Shown: positions 49,152 through 59,460 of the stretch, piece after piece
Numbering within the stretch: position 1 is the stretch's first letter
Layout of the letters: every line of letters starts with the position of its first letter
NCBI RefSeq assembly: GCF_900106555.1
Contig: NZ_FNOE01000007.1
Coordinates: forward strand, 1 to 64,000
Source of the DNA: Nitrosomonas oligotropha
Lineage (GTDB): Bacteria > Pseudomonadota > Gammaproteobacteria > Burkholderiales > Nitrosomonadaceae
Reading direction: 5' to 3'
DNA length: 64,000 nucleotides
The notes under the pieces: model-generated
Databases searched by the model: none
What the model was told of the DNA's origin: nothing
Seen by the model: the letters and a program-made list of their open reading frames with translations, nothing else
Program-made: the position numbers and the translations under genes

Positions 49152-51257
49152 ATGACCAAACTATTTAAATACGTTCCAGCCGCATTAAACATTCTAAAAA
49201 CACAAGGAGTTCGTGCGTTACTCACACGAATCCACAGAAAGTGCTTTTCTGCCCCTCAGAAAGCCCAGCCACATAAAAATGATTATTCAATTGCAACCCG
49301 CTATCACTCACTGAGTTTTCCAGAGACCCCTAATCCCGATATTTCTATTGTCATCCCGGTTCACAACAAACATTTATATACTTTCACCTGCCTGAAATCG
49401 ATTCATGAAAACAGTGGAGAAAGTGCCTATGAAGTGATTGTCGTCGATGATGCATCAACCGATGACACCTCCAAGATGCTCAGTAATATCAAAGGAATTA
49501 CAGTCATCCACAACATAGAAAATAAGGGATTCATCTATTCTTGCAATGCCGGAGTGAATACCGCAAAAGGACGTTTTATCGTACTGTTAAACAACGATAC
49601 AATCGTCACTCGTGACTGGTTGAGTGCGCTAACAAAAACATTTTCAGATTTTCCAGATGCCGGATTGGTGGGAGTCAAACTGGTTTATCCTGATGGCAAG
49701 CTGCAAGAAGCCGGGGGTATCGTGTGGCAGGATGCTTCAGCCTGGAATTATGGGCGCACCGATGATCCGGAAAAACCGGAATATTCCTATTGCAGAGCCG
49801 TTGATTATTGTTCGGGAGCTTGCTTAATGATTAAACGGCAAGATCTTGTCGATCTCGGGCTATTGGATGACTACTATACCCCCGCTTATTATGAAGACAC
49901 CGATCTCGCTTTTCGTGTCAGGAAGACTGGAAAAAAAGTGTACTATCAGCCCGCCGTTACGGTCATTCATTTTGAAGGCGTATCTTCTGGAACAGATGTT
50001 ACACAAGGCACCAAACGTTATCAGACGGTTAATCATGAAAAATTTTATCGACGCTGGCGCGAAACACTGCAATCTCACCGGCCCAACGGAGACATGCCCC
50101 ATCTTGAGAAAGAACGTGACGTCAGTAAGCGTGTGCTTGTCCTCGATGATCTGGTTCTAATGCCCGATAATGATTCCGGCTCATTACGCATGTTTAATTT
50201 GCTGCAAATTTTCAAAAAATTAGGATACAAAGTTAGTTTTATCGCAAAAACGCTTGCATATCACCCGGTTTACACACGAAGAATGCAGTCTATCGGTATC
50301 GAATGCTTTTATTTGCCTTATTTAGAATCGATTCATTCGCATTTGATAGCACATGGGCATCTATACGATGTTGTATTACTCAGCCGGGTCAATGTTGCTG
50401 AGCAATTTATAGATACCGCAAAAAAATACTGCACGAATGCAATGATACTGTTCGATACGGTGGATCTACATTTTTTGCGTGAACAGCGGCAAGCTTTGAT
50501 CAATCAGGACAAACAGCAATTAGCTGCAGCCGAAAGGCTAAAACTGCAGGAATTGAGTACTGCACGTAAAGCGGATAAAACTTTATTAGTCAGCCCGGTA
50601 GAAATTGAATTATTTAAACAAGAAGCCCCCGATGTTCCGGTAGCACTATTATCGAATATTCATCAAAACCAGGAAACGGTTTACGGCTATCAAGAAAGAA
50701 AAGATATTCTGTTTATCGGCGGCTTTGAACACCGGCCTAATGTAGATGCAATGGAATTTTTTATTAACGAAATTTTCCCGATACTCCATTCATTAAAAAC
50801 GGGTTTAAAACTTTTGATTATCGGCTCCAATATTCCCCCAAAAATTGCTGCTCATGCTTCTTCGCATATCATTATTAAAGGCTTTGTATCAGACATAAAA
50901 CCAATTTTTGATCGTATCAGACTATCTATTGCCCCCATTCGTTATGGTGCTGGCGTTAAAGGCAAAATCAACACCAGCATGACTTACGGTGTGCCGGTAG
51001 TTGCCACCACAGTCGCAGCCGAAGGAATGAATCTCACGCACGGCAAAGACATCCTGGTTGCAGACACTCCGGAAGACTTCGCCAGGCAAATTGTCCGCGC
51101 CTACGATGATGAACAACTGTGGACAAGTTTATCCAATTCAGGAAAAGTTAATATCGAGGAGCATTTCTCATTTGCTGTTGCCGAACGCCAACTGCGTAAT
51201 ATTTTGCAAGATGGCCAGAATTCCAAAAATACGATCAACCAAGCAATCAATGCGTGA
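49152..51257 (+). CDS. Two-domain glycosyltransferase (GT2 plus GT4-like)
   Basis: About 701 residues. The first half is a GT2 domain: ISIVIPVHNK, the VVDDASTDDT nucleotide motif, VLLNNDTIV with the DxD-like site, and YYEDTDLAFRVR. The second half is a GT-B/GT4-like domain (residues about 340-690; LFIGGFEHRPNVDA, KGFVSDIKPIFDR, APIRYGAGVKGKI and GVPVVATTVAAEGM). It probably adds two sugars, or polymerises, in glycan assembly. The frame is open upstream to a TTG at 49065; I prefer the ATG at 49152 but neither has a strong ribosome site. Confidence 0.85.
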   Translation: MTKLFKYVPAALNILKTQGVRALLTRIHRKCFSAPQKAQPHKNDYSIATRYHSLSFPETPNPDISIVIPVHNKHLYTFTCLKSIHENSGESAYEVIVVDDASTDDTSKMLSNIKGITVIHNIENKGFIYSCNAGVNTAKGRFIVLLNNDTIVTRDWLSALTKTFSDFPDAGLVGVKLVYPDGKLQEAGGIVWQDASAWNYGRTDDPEKPEYSYCRAVDYCSGACLMIKRQDLVDLGLLDDYYTPAYYEDTDLAFRVRKTGKKVYYQPAVTVIHFEGVSSGTDVTQGTKRYQTVNHEKFYRRWRETLQSHRPNGDMPHLEKERDVSKRVLVLDDLVLMPDNDSGSLRMFNLLQIFKKLGYKVSFIAKTLAYHPVYTRRMQSIGIECFYLPYLESIHSHLIAHGHLYDVVLLSRVNVAEQFIDTAKKYCTNAMILFDTVDLHFLREQRQALINQDKQQLAAAERLKLQELSTARKADKTLLVSPVEIELFKQEAPDVPVALLSNIHQNQETVYGYQERKDILFIGGFEHRPNVDAMEFFINEIFPILHSLKTGLKLLIIGSNIPPKIAAHASSHIIIKGFVSDIKPIFDRIRLSIAPIRYGAGVKGKINTSMTYGVPVVATTVAAEGMNLTHGKDILVADTPEDFARQIVRAYDDEQLWTSLSNSGKVNIEEHFSFAVAERQLRNILQDGQNSKNTINQAINA

Positions 51258-51297
51258 GTAAATCATACTTAATCATGAATCATGAGCTGCAAAACGA

Positions 51298-52317
51298 ATG
51301 ACTCGCGCACAGCCCCCTTTTAACCCTTTTATTTCTGTTATCGTTGTCAACTACAATTCCGGAGAGATGCTGTCCAAAGCCTTGTCTGCATTAGCGGAGC
51401 AAACTTACTCAAATTTTGAGGTCATCGTAATAGATAACCACAGCGTGGATAGTTCTTGGCAGGCGGCCGAGAAAACAAACTTCCCATGCCGCCTTGTTCG
51501 CCTAAACGAAAATACCGGTTTCGCAGCTGCCAATAACCTCGCCGTAGCGGATTATATTCAAAGTGATTGGATTTTTTTTCTGAACCCTGATGCTTATCCT
51601 GAGCCGGAATGCCTGGAAGAAATTGTAAAAAACATTCATAGGATTCCGGATGTCGATTGCTTTGCCTGTGCACTGATTGACGCAAATAATCCATCGCACT
51701 TGGATGGACTGGGCGACAGTTACCACCTATCCGGATTACATTGGCGCACCGCCCATGGATACCCTTGCGATATCACTCCCAAACAGCCGGTAGAGATTTT
51801 TTCAGCATGTGCAGCCGCAGCGATATATCGCACCGAAACATATCGCCGCTTAGGCGGCTTCGATGAAACTTATTTTGCTTACTCTGAAGATGTCGATCTT
51901 GGTTTTCGTCTGCGACTCAGCGGTGGTAAAAGCCTGTTACTACCCAGAGCTAAAGTGCATCACGTCGGTTCAGGCATCACAGGAAGCTCGAGCGACTTCT
52001 CTGTTTATCATGGGCATCGTAACTTAACCTGGACATTTATCAAGAATATGCCCAGTCCGCTAATTTTTATCCTCATGCCGATCCATATCGCCATGATTCT
52101 TTACGTGGGATTTTATTATGCTGCTTCTGGCCGTCTTAGGCTTTATTCGCAAGCCAAAATCGATGCCTTTAAGCATATCGGACAACTATGGGAACAAAGA
52201 AAAAAAATTCAGCGCAAGCGAATCTGTTCTTGCTTAAGCTTACTGCAAATGATGGCTTGGTTGCCACGCAAGGCTTTTATTAAAGCATCTGTCAAACTAA
52301 AGGACACAACCCATTGA
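51298..52317 (+). CDS. Glycosyltransferase family 2 protein
   Basis: A 339-residue GT2 enzyme of the rhamnosyltransferase-like subgroup. It has ISVIVVNYNSGEML at the start, VIDNHSVDSS, the metal site FFLNPDAYPEPE, and AYSEDVDLGFRLRLSG with the catalytic acid region. One or two hydrophobic segments near 250-280 may attach it to the membrane. It is a paralogue of the next gene and part of the same run. Confidence 0.9.
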   Translation: MTRAQPPFNPFISVIVVNYNSGEMLSKALSALAEQTYSNFEVIVIDNHSVDSSWQAAEKTNFPCRLVRLNENTGFAAANNLAVADYIQSDWIFFLNPDAYPEPECLEEIVKNIHRIPDVDCFACALIDANNPSHLDGLGDSYHLSGLHWRTAHGYPCDITPKQPVEIFSACAAAAIYRTETYRRLGGFDETYFAYSEDVDLGFRLRLSGGKSLLLPRAKVHHVGSGITGSSSDFSVYHGHRNLTWTFIKNMPSPLIFILMPIHIAMILYVGFYYAASGRLRLYSQAKIDAFKHIGQLWEQRKKIQRKRICSCLSLLQMMAWLPRKAFIKASVKLKDTTH

Positions 52318-52391
52318 CACCATGAGATAATTACCGATAATACTGAGCAGCAGTTATTTCATCTCATAGTGGCCTTATTTAAAGATAGACA

Positions 52392-53333
52392 ATGTACGCT
52401 CCACAACAAATCTGTCACGACATAAAAGAACGATGCAAACAATCCATATCTGTAATAATTGTCAACTATAACGCCGGTCGAATATTAACCCAGTGCGTTC
52501 AGGCAGTTTTGCAACAAGTGCAGCAAGTCTTGGTCATTGACAACGCCTCATCTGATTCCAGCCTGTCAGAACTTGAATCCAGTTTTTTCGCAGATAATCA
52601 CCTCCAGATAGTTCGCCTGAATAGTAATGCTGGCTTCGCCGCCGGTTGCAACACTGGCCTTGGCGCGGCAACGCAACCTTATATCCTTTTCTTAAATCCG
52701 GATTGCATCCTGCAGGAAAACTCACTACAGCGCATGATGCAAGTCATGGAATCGGATCCTCGCATCGGTATGATTGGCGGCTATCTCGTTAACCCGGATG
52801 GTTCCGAACAAGGCGGCGGGCGGCGCGCGATCCCTACGCCATGGCGGGCTTTCGTACGCGCTTTCGGTTTGCATCATCTGGAAAAATACTCGCCACGGCT
52901 GTTTTTTGATTTTCATCTGGATAAACAGCCTTTACCCCAAACTCCAATCGAAGTTGAAGCGATATCCGGCGCGTTGATGTTGGTAAAGCGTCAGGCCATC
53001 GACGATGTCGGCTCTTGGGACGAACAATATTTCCTGCATTGCGAAGACTTGGATTGGTGCATGCGATTCAAGCAAAAGAACTGGAAAATTGTTTTTGTGC
53101 CGGATGCACCGGTTGTTCATTTCCAGGGAACCTGCAGCCGCGCCCGGCCGTACTTCGTTTCTTGGCATAAACATAAAGGCATGCTGCGTTTCTACCGGAA
53201 ATTTTTCCGGCAGCAATATCCCGGCATATTAATGGGATTGATTACATTAGGTGTATGGCTGCGCTTCAGCGCCACAGTGCTGGTTTATGCAGCCCAAAAT
53301 TGTTACCGGATGTTGAAATTCAAACATGAATGA
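52392..53333 (+). CDS. Glycosyltransferase family 2 protein
   Basis: A 313-residue GT2 enzyme: ISVIIVNYNAGRIL, VIDNASSDSS, FLNPDCILQ and LHCEDLDWCMRFKQ are in the expected order. A C-terminal hydrophobic stretch (GILMGLITLGVWL) suggests membrane association. It is close to the upstream GT2 gene and overlaps the following SDR gene by 8 bases, so these genes are translated together. Confidence 0.9.
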   Translation: MYAPQQICHDIKERCKQSISVIIVNYNAGRILTQCVQAVLQQVQQVLVIDNASSDSSLSELESSFFADNHLQIVRLNSNAGFAAGCNTGLGAATQPYILFLNPDCILQENSLQRMMQVMESDPRIGMIGGYLVNPDGSEQGGGRRAIPTPWRAFVRAFGLHHLEKYSPRLFFDFHLDKQPLPQTPIEVEAISGALMLVKRQAIDDVGSWDEQYFLHCEDLDWCMRFKQKNWKIVFVPDAPVVHFQGTCSRARPYFVSWHKHKGMLRFYRKFFRQQYPGILMGLITLGVWLRFSATVLVYAAQNCYRMLKFKHE

Positions 53334-54216
53334 GCAACGCGTTGGATTGCTGGGTGCAACGAGCTTAGCAGGAGAATGTTTAATCAGGAAACTGATTGAG
53401 TATGGCTGGCATGTCACCGCATTCTCTCGTCATTCCATCACAAACAAAACACTGGACGCACAAATCACGTGGCAACAATTTGCTACAATGGATAGCACAA
53501 AGGCTTGCAATGAAGGCCGTGAAATTCGCGCTTGGTTATGTGTGGCACCAATTTGGGTGTTATCCGAGCATTTTGATCTTTTATCGGCTTATGGCGCTCG
53601 ACGGATCGTCGTATTATCCTCCACCAGCCGTTTCACCAAAAATACTTCATCCGATCCCAACGAAAGGAAAATTGCACAACAATTGATTAAAAGCGAAGAG
53701 TTACTGCAAACATGGGCCGCCGCACATGAGGTAGAATGCGTCATTTTGCGCCCGACACTGATTTACGGATACGGGCGTGACAAAAATATTACTGAAATCG
53801 CACAATTTATCCGCCGGTTTGGGTTCTTTCCCTTGTTCGGGTCAGCGAGCGGTTTGCGGCAGCCAATCCACGTGGAAGATGTAGCCGCTGCATGTTATGC
53901 CGCACTGAGCAGGGAAAATTTGACCAACCGGACCTATAATCTCAGCGGCGAGGAAACTTTGACCTATCGCGCAATGGTTGAACGCGTATTCACAGCGATG
54001 AACCGTTCTCCACACATGTTGACAGTGCCGCTATGGCTTTTTCAGATCGCAACATGGGGACTACGATGGCTGCCGAAATACCGCAATTGGACCACGGCAA
54101 TGGCGGAAAGAATGAATCAGGATTTGAAATTTGACTGGTCCGAAGCCAAGCGGGATTTAGATTTTTCTCCACGACCATTTAAACTGACGGCAGAAGATTT
54201 ACCGGGTCAACATTAA
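53326..54216 (+). CDS. NAD-dependent epimerase/dehydratase family protein (SDR)
   Basis: A 296-residue extended SDR protein: the Rossmann motif GLLGATSLAGECLI at residues 8-21, LRPTLIYGYGRD with the YxxxK-like region displaced, and PIHVEDVAAACYAAL. The canonical YxxxK catalytic pair is not clear, so it may be an atypical SDR or a binding protein. Its place after the glycosyltransferases suggests nucleotide-sugar or lipid-sugar conversion. Confidence 0.8.
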   Translation: MNEQRVGLLGATSLAGECLIRKLIEYGWHVTAFSRHSITNKTLDAQITWQQFATMDSTKACNEGREIRAWLCVAPIWVLSEHFDLLSAYGARRIVVLSSTSRFTKNTSSDPNERKIAQQLIKSEELLQTWAAAHEVECVILRPTLIYGYGRDKNITEIAQFIRRFGFFPLFGSASGLRQPIHVEDVAAACYAALSRENLTNRTYNLSGEETLTYRAMVERVFTAMNRSPHMLTVPLWLFQIATWGLRWLPKYRNWTTAMAERMNQDLKFDWSEAKRDLDFSPRPFKLTAEDLPGQH

Positions 54217-54293
54217 CAATCGACAACTATAATCAATTCAATGGATCACGTATTCACTGATGAATTATTCAACTCCATGGCATTTATATTCAA

Positions 54294-56072
54294 ATGAAGT
54301 TCAAATTTAAAGCGCCTCAGAATGAAATCGCGCAGGTACTGACCAGCTTTAAAAAAACCTTTAGAAACATTGGTGTTTTTAGCGCAGTCATCAACATGTT
54401 GATGCTCATGCCGGCCATTTATATGCTGCAACTTTATGACAGCGTATTAACCAGCCGCAATGAAATGACTTTACTGATGCTGACATTGATCATGTTAGGT
54501 GCCTACATTTTTATGGGCGCGCTGGAATTCGTCCGCAGCTTTGTATTGATTCGTGTCGGTGCGCAACTCGATATGAAATTGAATAAACGCGTTTATACCG
54601 CCGCCTTTGAGGAAAGTCTCAAAAAGGGCGATAGCAATGCCGGGCAAGCATTAAAAGATTTGACCAATTTACGGCAATTCCTGACCGGGAATGCCTTGTT
54701 CGCTTTTTTTGACGCACCGTGGTTTCCGATTTATTTATTCGTGATCTTTATGTTTCATCCCATTCTGGGCGTTTTTGCTTTATGCGGTACAACCCTGTTA
54801 ATGGTGTTGGCCTACATCAATGAAAAAATCTCACATAAACCTTTAGCCGAAGCTAATTCAATGGCGGTTGCATCCACCAATATCGCCTCCAATAATTTGC
54901 GCAATGCCGAGGTCATCGAGGCGATGGGCATGCTGCCTAATCTCCAATCCCGCTGGTATAAACTGCATCGCCGTTTTCTCAATCTGCAGGCCGAAGCCAG
55001 CGAAAAATCCGGTATCGTCACCGCGCTGTCGAAATCTTGCACTGTCGCATTGCAGTCGCTGATGCTGGGGTTAGGCGCCTTATTGGTTCTGGATAACAGC
55101 ATTACGCCGGGTATGATGATCGCCGGTTCAATTCTATTGGGCAGGGCCATTGCACCCGTACAGTTACTCATCAGTGTATGGAAACAAATTGGCGGCACCC
55201 GCAGCGCTTATGAGCGTTTGACCAAATTACTCGACCAGAATCCGGAGCGGAAAGCCGGTATGGCGCTGCCTAAGCCGCAAGGCTTTATTGCGGTTGAAAA
55301 TGTCACCGCAGCCCCGCCCGGCAGCAAATTTCCCGTGATCAAGGGATTAACTTTCTCTCTCGCTGCTGGTGAAGTGCTCGGTGTCATCGGTCCAAGCGGA
55401 TCGGGAAAATCAACTCTAGCGCGCTTATTAGTCGGCGTTTGGCCGGCAGCGGCAGGCAAAGTCAGATTGGATAATGCCGATGTTTATCTGTGGAACAAGG
55501 ACGAATTGGGCCCACATATCGGCTATTTGCCGCAAGATATTGAACTCTTTGCTGGCACGGTTTCGGAAAACATCGCTCGTTTTGGTGAAATCGATGCGGA
55601 AAAAGTTATTCTGGCAGCCAAACGTGCCGGAGTTCATGAAATGATCTTGAATATGCCGGAAGGTTACGACACGCATCTGGGTGACGGCGGCGCCGGTCTT
55701 TCCGGCGGACAAAAGCAACGCATCGGTTTGGCGCGCGCCATGTATGACGATCCATCGTTGCTTGTTCTCGATGAACCCAACTCAAACCTGGACGATGTGG
55801 GAGAACAGGCGCTTCTGGCCGCCATCACCGATCTGCGCAAACGCGGCAAAACAATCGTTTTGATCACGCACCGCACCAGTATCCTCGGTGCAACCACTAA
55901 ATTGCTATTATTGCATGATGGCACAGCAAAAATATTTGGGCCGACCAATCAGGTAGTGGAAGCATTGGCTAAGCAGCAACAGGCTCAGCTGGCACAAAAA
56001 AAGGCGGAGCAGCAAGCCGCTCAAAACCAGACACCGCAAACTATCAATGCAGCCGATTCTAAAACCGGATAA
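54294..56072 (+). CDS. Type I secretion system permease/ATPase (PrtD type)
   Basis: The inner-membrane ABC exporter of a type I secretion system, 592 residues. An N-terminal membrane domain (about six helices; IYMLQLYDSVLTSRNEMTL) is fused to an ATPase with GPSGSGKSTL, signature LSGGQKQRIGLARAM, Walker B LLVLDEPNSNLD and the switch VLITHRTS. There is no C39 peptidase domain, so the substrate is exported uncleaved through a C-terminal signal, as for RTX and S-layer proteins. The likely substrate is the split surface protein at 36.3-38.7 kb. Confidence 0.93.
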   Translation: MKFKFKAPQNEIAQVLTSFKKTFRNIGVFSAVINMLMLMPAIYMLQLYDSVLTSRNEMTLLMLTLIMLGAYIFMGALEFVRSFVLIRVGAQLDMKLNKRVYTAAFEESLKKGDSNAGQALKDLTNLRQFLTGNALFAFFDAPWFPIYLFVIFMFHPILGVFALCGTTLLMVLAYINEKISHKPLAEANSMAVASTNIASNNLRNAEVIEAMGMLPNLQSRWYKLHRRFLNLQAEASEKSGIVTALSKSCTVALQSLMLGLGALLVLDNSITPGMMIAGSILLGRAIAPVQLLISVWKQIGGTRSAYERLTKLLDQNPERKAGMALPKPQGFIAVENVTAAPPGSKFPVIKGLTFSLAAGEVLGVIGPSGSGKSTLARLLVGVWPAAAGKVRLDNADVYLWNKDELGPHIGYLPQDIELFAGTVSENIARFGEIDAEKVILAAKRAGVHEMILNMPEGYDTHLGDGGAGLSGGQKQRIGLARAMYDDPSLLVLDEPNSNLDDVGEQALLAAITDLRKRGKTIVLITHRTSILGATTKLLLLHDGTAKIFGPTNQVVEALAKQQQAQLAQKKAEQQAAQNQTPQTINAADSKTG

Positions 56073-56131
56073 TTTTACTGCGTCTTTCAACCATATATTG
56101 AGAAAACACTGATTACCGGACAGGAAGAATA

Positions 56132-57484
56132 ATGAAGCTTGCAGTGGAAGAAAAAAAGACCGTCGTTGAACATGCGCCAACCGATTTATCTCATCAGGTC
56201 GAAACCGATGAGACCCTCCATACCAAATTGGGCTGGTGGATCGTCCTGGCAGGCTTTGGCGGATTTATTCTGTGGGCGACTTTTGCACCGCTGGATAAAG
56301 GCGTGCCAGTTCCTGGTACGGTTACGGTCGCCAGTCATCTGCAAGCAGTCCAGCATCAAATCGGCGGCATTATCGACAGCATTCTGGTGAAGGAAGGCGA
56401 TCATGTCGCAGTCGGCCAAGTTTTAGTCCGGATGAATGATGTTCAGCTCAAAGCACAGGCTGAAATCACCCGCAGTCAACTATATACCGCGCGCGCAGTG
56501 GAAGCGCGTCTATTGGCGGAACGCGATGGCATCAAGGAAATCACTTTCCCGCAGGACTTGCTCACACTCCAGCATGATCCACGCATCGCCAGTAACATCA
56601 TCACTCAGAACCAATTATTCACATCGCGCCAGTTAGCCTTGCATCATGAAATCGCGGCACTGGAAGAAAATATTGCAGGCTCAAAAATGCAATTGCGCGG
56701 ACTGGAAGCATCGCGGAGCAGTAAAAATGCGCAATTGAAGTTCCTGGAAGAACAGCTTGTCAATCTGCGCGACTTGGCTCAGGATGGTTTCGTCCCTCGC
56801 AATCGCGTATTGGAACTCGAACGCACGTATACCCAATTGACCGGGGAGATTTCTGCGGAAACCGGCAACATCGGCCGCATCCAACGCCAAATAGCCGAAC
56901 TGGAACAACGGCGCATTCATCGCCAGCAGGAATACCAGAAAGAAGTGCGGCAACAGCTATTCGACATCAAACGAGAAGTGGATTCTTTAAGCAGCCGTTT
57001 GAGCGGACAGGATTTTGAACTAGCCAATGTAGAAGTTAAAGCACCCGTCGATGGCATTGTGGTGGGGATGAACGTCTTTACCGAAGGCGGTGTGATTAGC
57101 CCGGGGTTTAAGTTGATGGATATCGTTCCGAGCGATGATATGCTGATCATTACCGGGCAAGTGCCGGTTCATCTGATTGACCGGGTGCACGTAGATCTTC
57201 CAGTCGATCTTATTTTTTCCGCGTTAAATCAAAAGAAAACCCCTAATATACCGGGCACCGTCACCCAAGTATCGGCGGATCGCCTTATGGATGAACGTAG
57301 CGGACTTCCGTTTTATAATATCAAGGCCAAGGTTACACCGGAAGGTATAAAAAAGCTGACCGACCAACAAATACGCGCCGGCATGCCGGTAGAAATATTC
57401 ATTAAAACCGGTGAACGCTCGTTGATGAGCTATCTATTCAAACCGATCCTGGATCGCGTTCATTCGGCCTTGAGTGAAGAATAA
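56132..57484 (+). CDS. HlyD-family type I secretion periplasmic adaptor
   Basis: A 450-residue membrane fusion protein: a short cytoplasmic start, one transmembrane helix (GWWIVLAGFGGFILWATFA, about 34-52), a lipoyl half-motif, a long coiled-coil hairpin (about 110-290) and the C-terminal GMPVEIFIKTGERS seal of PrtE/HlyD proteins. It bridges the ABC exporter and the outer-membrane channel. It lies 59 bases after the exporter gene and 5 bases before the TolC-type gene. Confidence 0.94.
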   Translation: MKLAVEEKKTVVEHAPTDLSHQVETDETLHTKLGWWIVLAGFGGFILWATFAPLDKGVPVPGTVTVASHLQAVQHQIGGIIDSILVKEGDHVAVGQVLVRMNDVQLKAQAEITRSQLYTARAVEARLLAERDGIKEITFPQDLLTLQHDPRIASNIITQNQLFTSRQLALHHEIAALEENIAGSKMQLRGLEASRSSKNAQLKFLEEQLVNLRDLAQDGFVPRNRVLELERTYTQLTGEISAETGNIGRIQRQIAELEQRRIHRQQEYQKEVRQQLFDIKREVDSLSSRLSGQDFELANVEVKAPVDGIVVGMNVFTEGGVISPGFKLMDIVPSDDMLIITGQVPVHLIDRVHVDLPVDLIFSALNQKKTPNIPGTVTQVSADRLMDERSGLPFYNIKAKVTPEGIKKLTDQQIRAGMPVEIFIKTGERSLMSYLFKPILDRVHSALSEE

Positions 57485-57489
57485 CGGTA

Positions 57490-58833
57490 ATGATAGATAT
57501 CCGTAAAATTTTAATTTTAGCCGGGTTTTTCTTGAGCCCGATCAGCCATGGTCATGCAATGAGCCTCTTAGATGCTTATGAAGCTGCATTACAGCATGAC
57601 CCGACTTATCGTTCCGCTTATCATGAAAATGAGGCCGGACAACAAGCCGAGGCCATCGGTTTGGCAAGCTTGCTGCCCAACCTTTCAATCACGCATACAC
57701 AAAACAAAAGCTCAGGAACCATTACGGGTAAAACACAAACCGGCCAGAGTGTTTCAGACGTTGTTACTTTTGATAGTCAGATAAGCTCGTTGACTTTGCG
57801 TCAACCTTTGATCAATTTGGAAGCGGTAGCGAGTTATCGCATCGGAAAAGCACAAGCCGATTCCAGCCGGGCAAAATTTACCGGGCGCAGTCAGCAGCTC
57901 ATTGTAAGGTTAGTAGAAGCTTATGTGGAAACATTGCTGGCACAAGATCATGTCAAGCTCGTAGAAGCACAGCTGGTTTCCCTTGAGGAACTCAAGCGCG
58001 TCAATGAGCGCATGTTAATCAAAGGTGAGGGAACAACGACCGATGTTTTGGAAACGCAATCGAAACACGCCATTGCACAAGCACGTGTTATTGAAGCCAA
58101 TGATGAGCTGGAAGGAGCTCAACTTAAACTTGAAGCTATCATAGGACAAAAAATAAACCAGTTAGATCGATTGTCCGATGCGTTTAATACGCGCGCCATT
58201 CAGTTGCAAGATTATGACAATTGGTATGCTTTGGCGCTGGAACGCAATGCCGAGCTGGTGACACAACGCCATGCGGTAACATCCGGTAAAGAGGAAATCA
58301 GAAAGAGTTTTGCCGGACATACCCCGCGCGTCGATTTAGTCGCCAGTTTATCCAAGAACAATAGAGGATCATTTATCACACGCAATCAAGATGCCGAGCT
58401 TGGCACAATCGGTGTTGAAGTTAATTTCCCTCTATATGCCGGTGGCCGTGTAAACGCCCTCACGGCTCAGGCTAAAGCGAATCACGCACGCGCGGAAGCC
58501 GATCTCGACGCGGTAACCGACAAAGTACTGGTCGAATTGAAAAAACAATACAATCTGTTAAAAAGTGGCATCAAAAAGATTGAATCATTGGAACTGGCAG
58601 TCAAATCGGCTGAACTGCTCGTCGATGCAACAGAAAAAAGCATCCGTGGCGGTATCCGCATCAATTTAAATCTTTTGGACGCGCAACAACAACTGTATAC
58701 CGCACAACGCGATCTTTCACGGGCACGATTTGATTATCTGCTGGCCTATCTGCGCTTGCAGTTAGCAGCAGGCACACTGGTACTGGATGATTTAAGAAAT
58801 ATAGCCAGCTATTTCAAAACCAGCTTGCGTTAG
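57490..58833 (+). CDS. TolC-family outer membrane channel
   Basis: A 447-residue outer-membrane efflux protein: a signal peptide (ILILAGFFLSPISHGHA), then two repeats with SLLDAYEAALQHDPTYRSA and the coiled helical segments typical of TolC. It completes the type I exporter. It is close to the PrtF/AprF class that goes with PrtD and PrtE types. Confidence 0.92.
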   Translation: MIDIRKILILAGFFLSPISHGHAMSLLDAYEAALQHDPTYRSAYHENEAGQQAEAIGLASLLPNLSITHTQNKSSGTITGKTQTGQSVSDVVTFDSQISSLTLRQPLINLEAVASYRIGKAQADSSRAKFTGRSQQLIVRLVEAYVETLLAQDHVKLVEAQLVSLEELKRVNERMLIKGEGTTTDVLETQSKHAIAQARVIEANDELEGAQLKLEAIIGQKINQLDRLSDAFNTRAIQLQDYDNWYALALERNAELVTQRHAVTSGKEEIRKSFAGHTPRVDLVASLSKNNRGSFITRNQDAELGTIGVEVNFPLYAGGRVNALTAQAKANHARAEADLDAVTDKVLVELKKQYNLLKSGIKKIESLELAVKSAELLVDATEKSIRGGIRINLNLLDAQQQLYTAQRDLSRARFDYLLAYLRLQLAAGTLVLDDLRNIASYFKTSLR

Positions 58834-58906
58834 AAAGGCTTCTTCTGTGATCGCACTGCCTGGTAATGAGATCACGACATTCTTTTCCGCTTGCTCCGCT
58901 CTCGAC

Positions 58907-59380
58907 TTAAAACGCAGCCGCCAATTCCAGCAGATAGCATTCGTATCCGATCAATGTGCTATACCCAGCGAGGATTGCGTACTTGAGATGCCTGACACGC
59001 AAGCACTCAATCAACCGGACGTTATGATGAATAACCAGTAGAATAAGCGCCATCGCGGTAAGCGCCAGTTTTACAGCCACAAACTTTTCTGTACTTTCCT
59101 CGATCAGCACCGCCATCAACCAGTTGATCTCTTCACCGCCCTGGTTAAGGATGTTGAGCGTCAGGTAGGCGTCCAACGCGCTCAGTAATAAAATAGCAAT
59201 GACACAAAACAGCACATTTCCCGTGTAACGATCGACGTACACCGATTTCCCTTTCTCAGACACTCTGCGCTCTCCGATCCGCCTGCCCATTTTGATCCCC
59301 ACATGGTAAGCGCAGAAAAACGGCATATCCTGACGGCGATCCTGTTTTCTATTATTTGAAACCGCAATTGCATCAATCAT
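58907..59380 (-). CDS. DUF5658 family membrane protein
   Basis: About 157 residues with three to four hydrophobic helices (FCVIAILLLSALDAYLTLNI; ALTAMALILLVIHH; YAILAGYSTLIGYECYLL) after a charged, Arg-rich N-terminus with RRIGERRVS. It matches DUF5658, a family of small membrane proteins of unknown role. ATG 59380 has GGAG at a good distance; the same frame is open to 59413. It lies convergent with the TolC-type gene. Confidence 0.75.
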   Translation of the reverse strand: MIDAIAVSNNRKQDRRQDMPFFCAYHVGIKMGRRIGERRVSEKGKSVYVDRYTGNVLFCVIAILLLSALDAYLTLNILNQGGEEINWLMAVLIEESTEKFVAVKLALTAMALILLVIHHNVRLIECLRVRHLKYAILAGYSTLIGYECYLLELAAAF

Positions 59381-59460
59381 AAAAAAGCTCCTACGGATAC
59401 TGTGCTTACTCACATGATAGCAAAAACAGCGGATAAGAATATCAGCGTAACATCTCTTTA

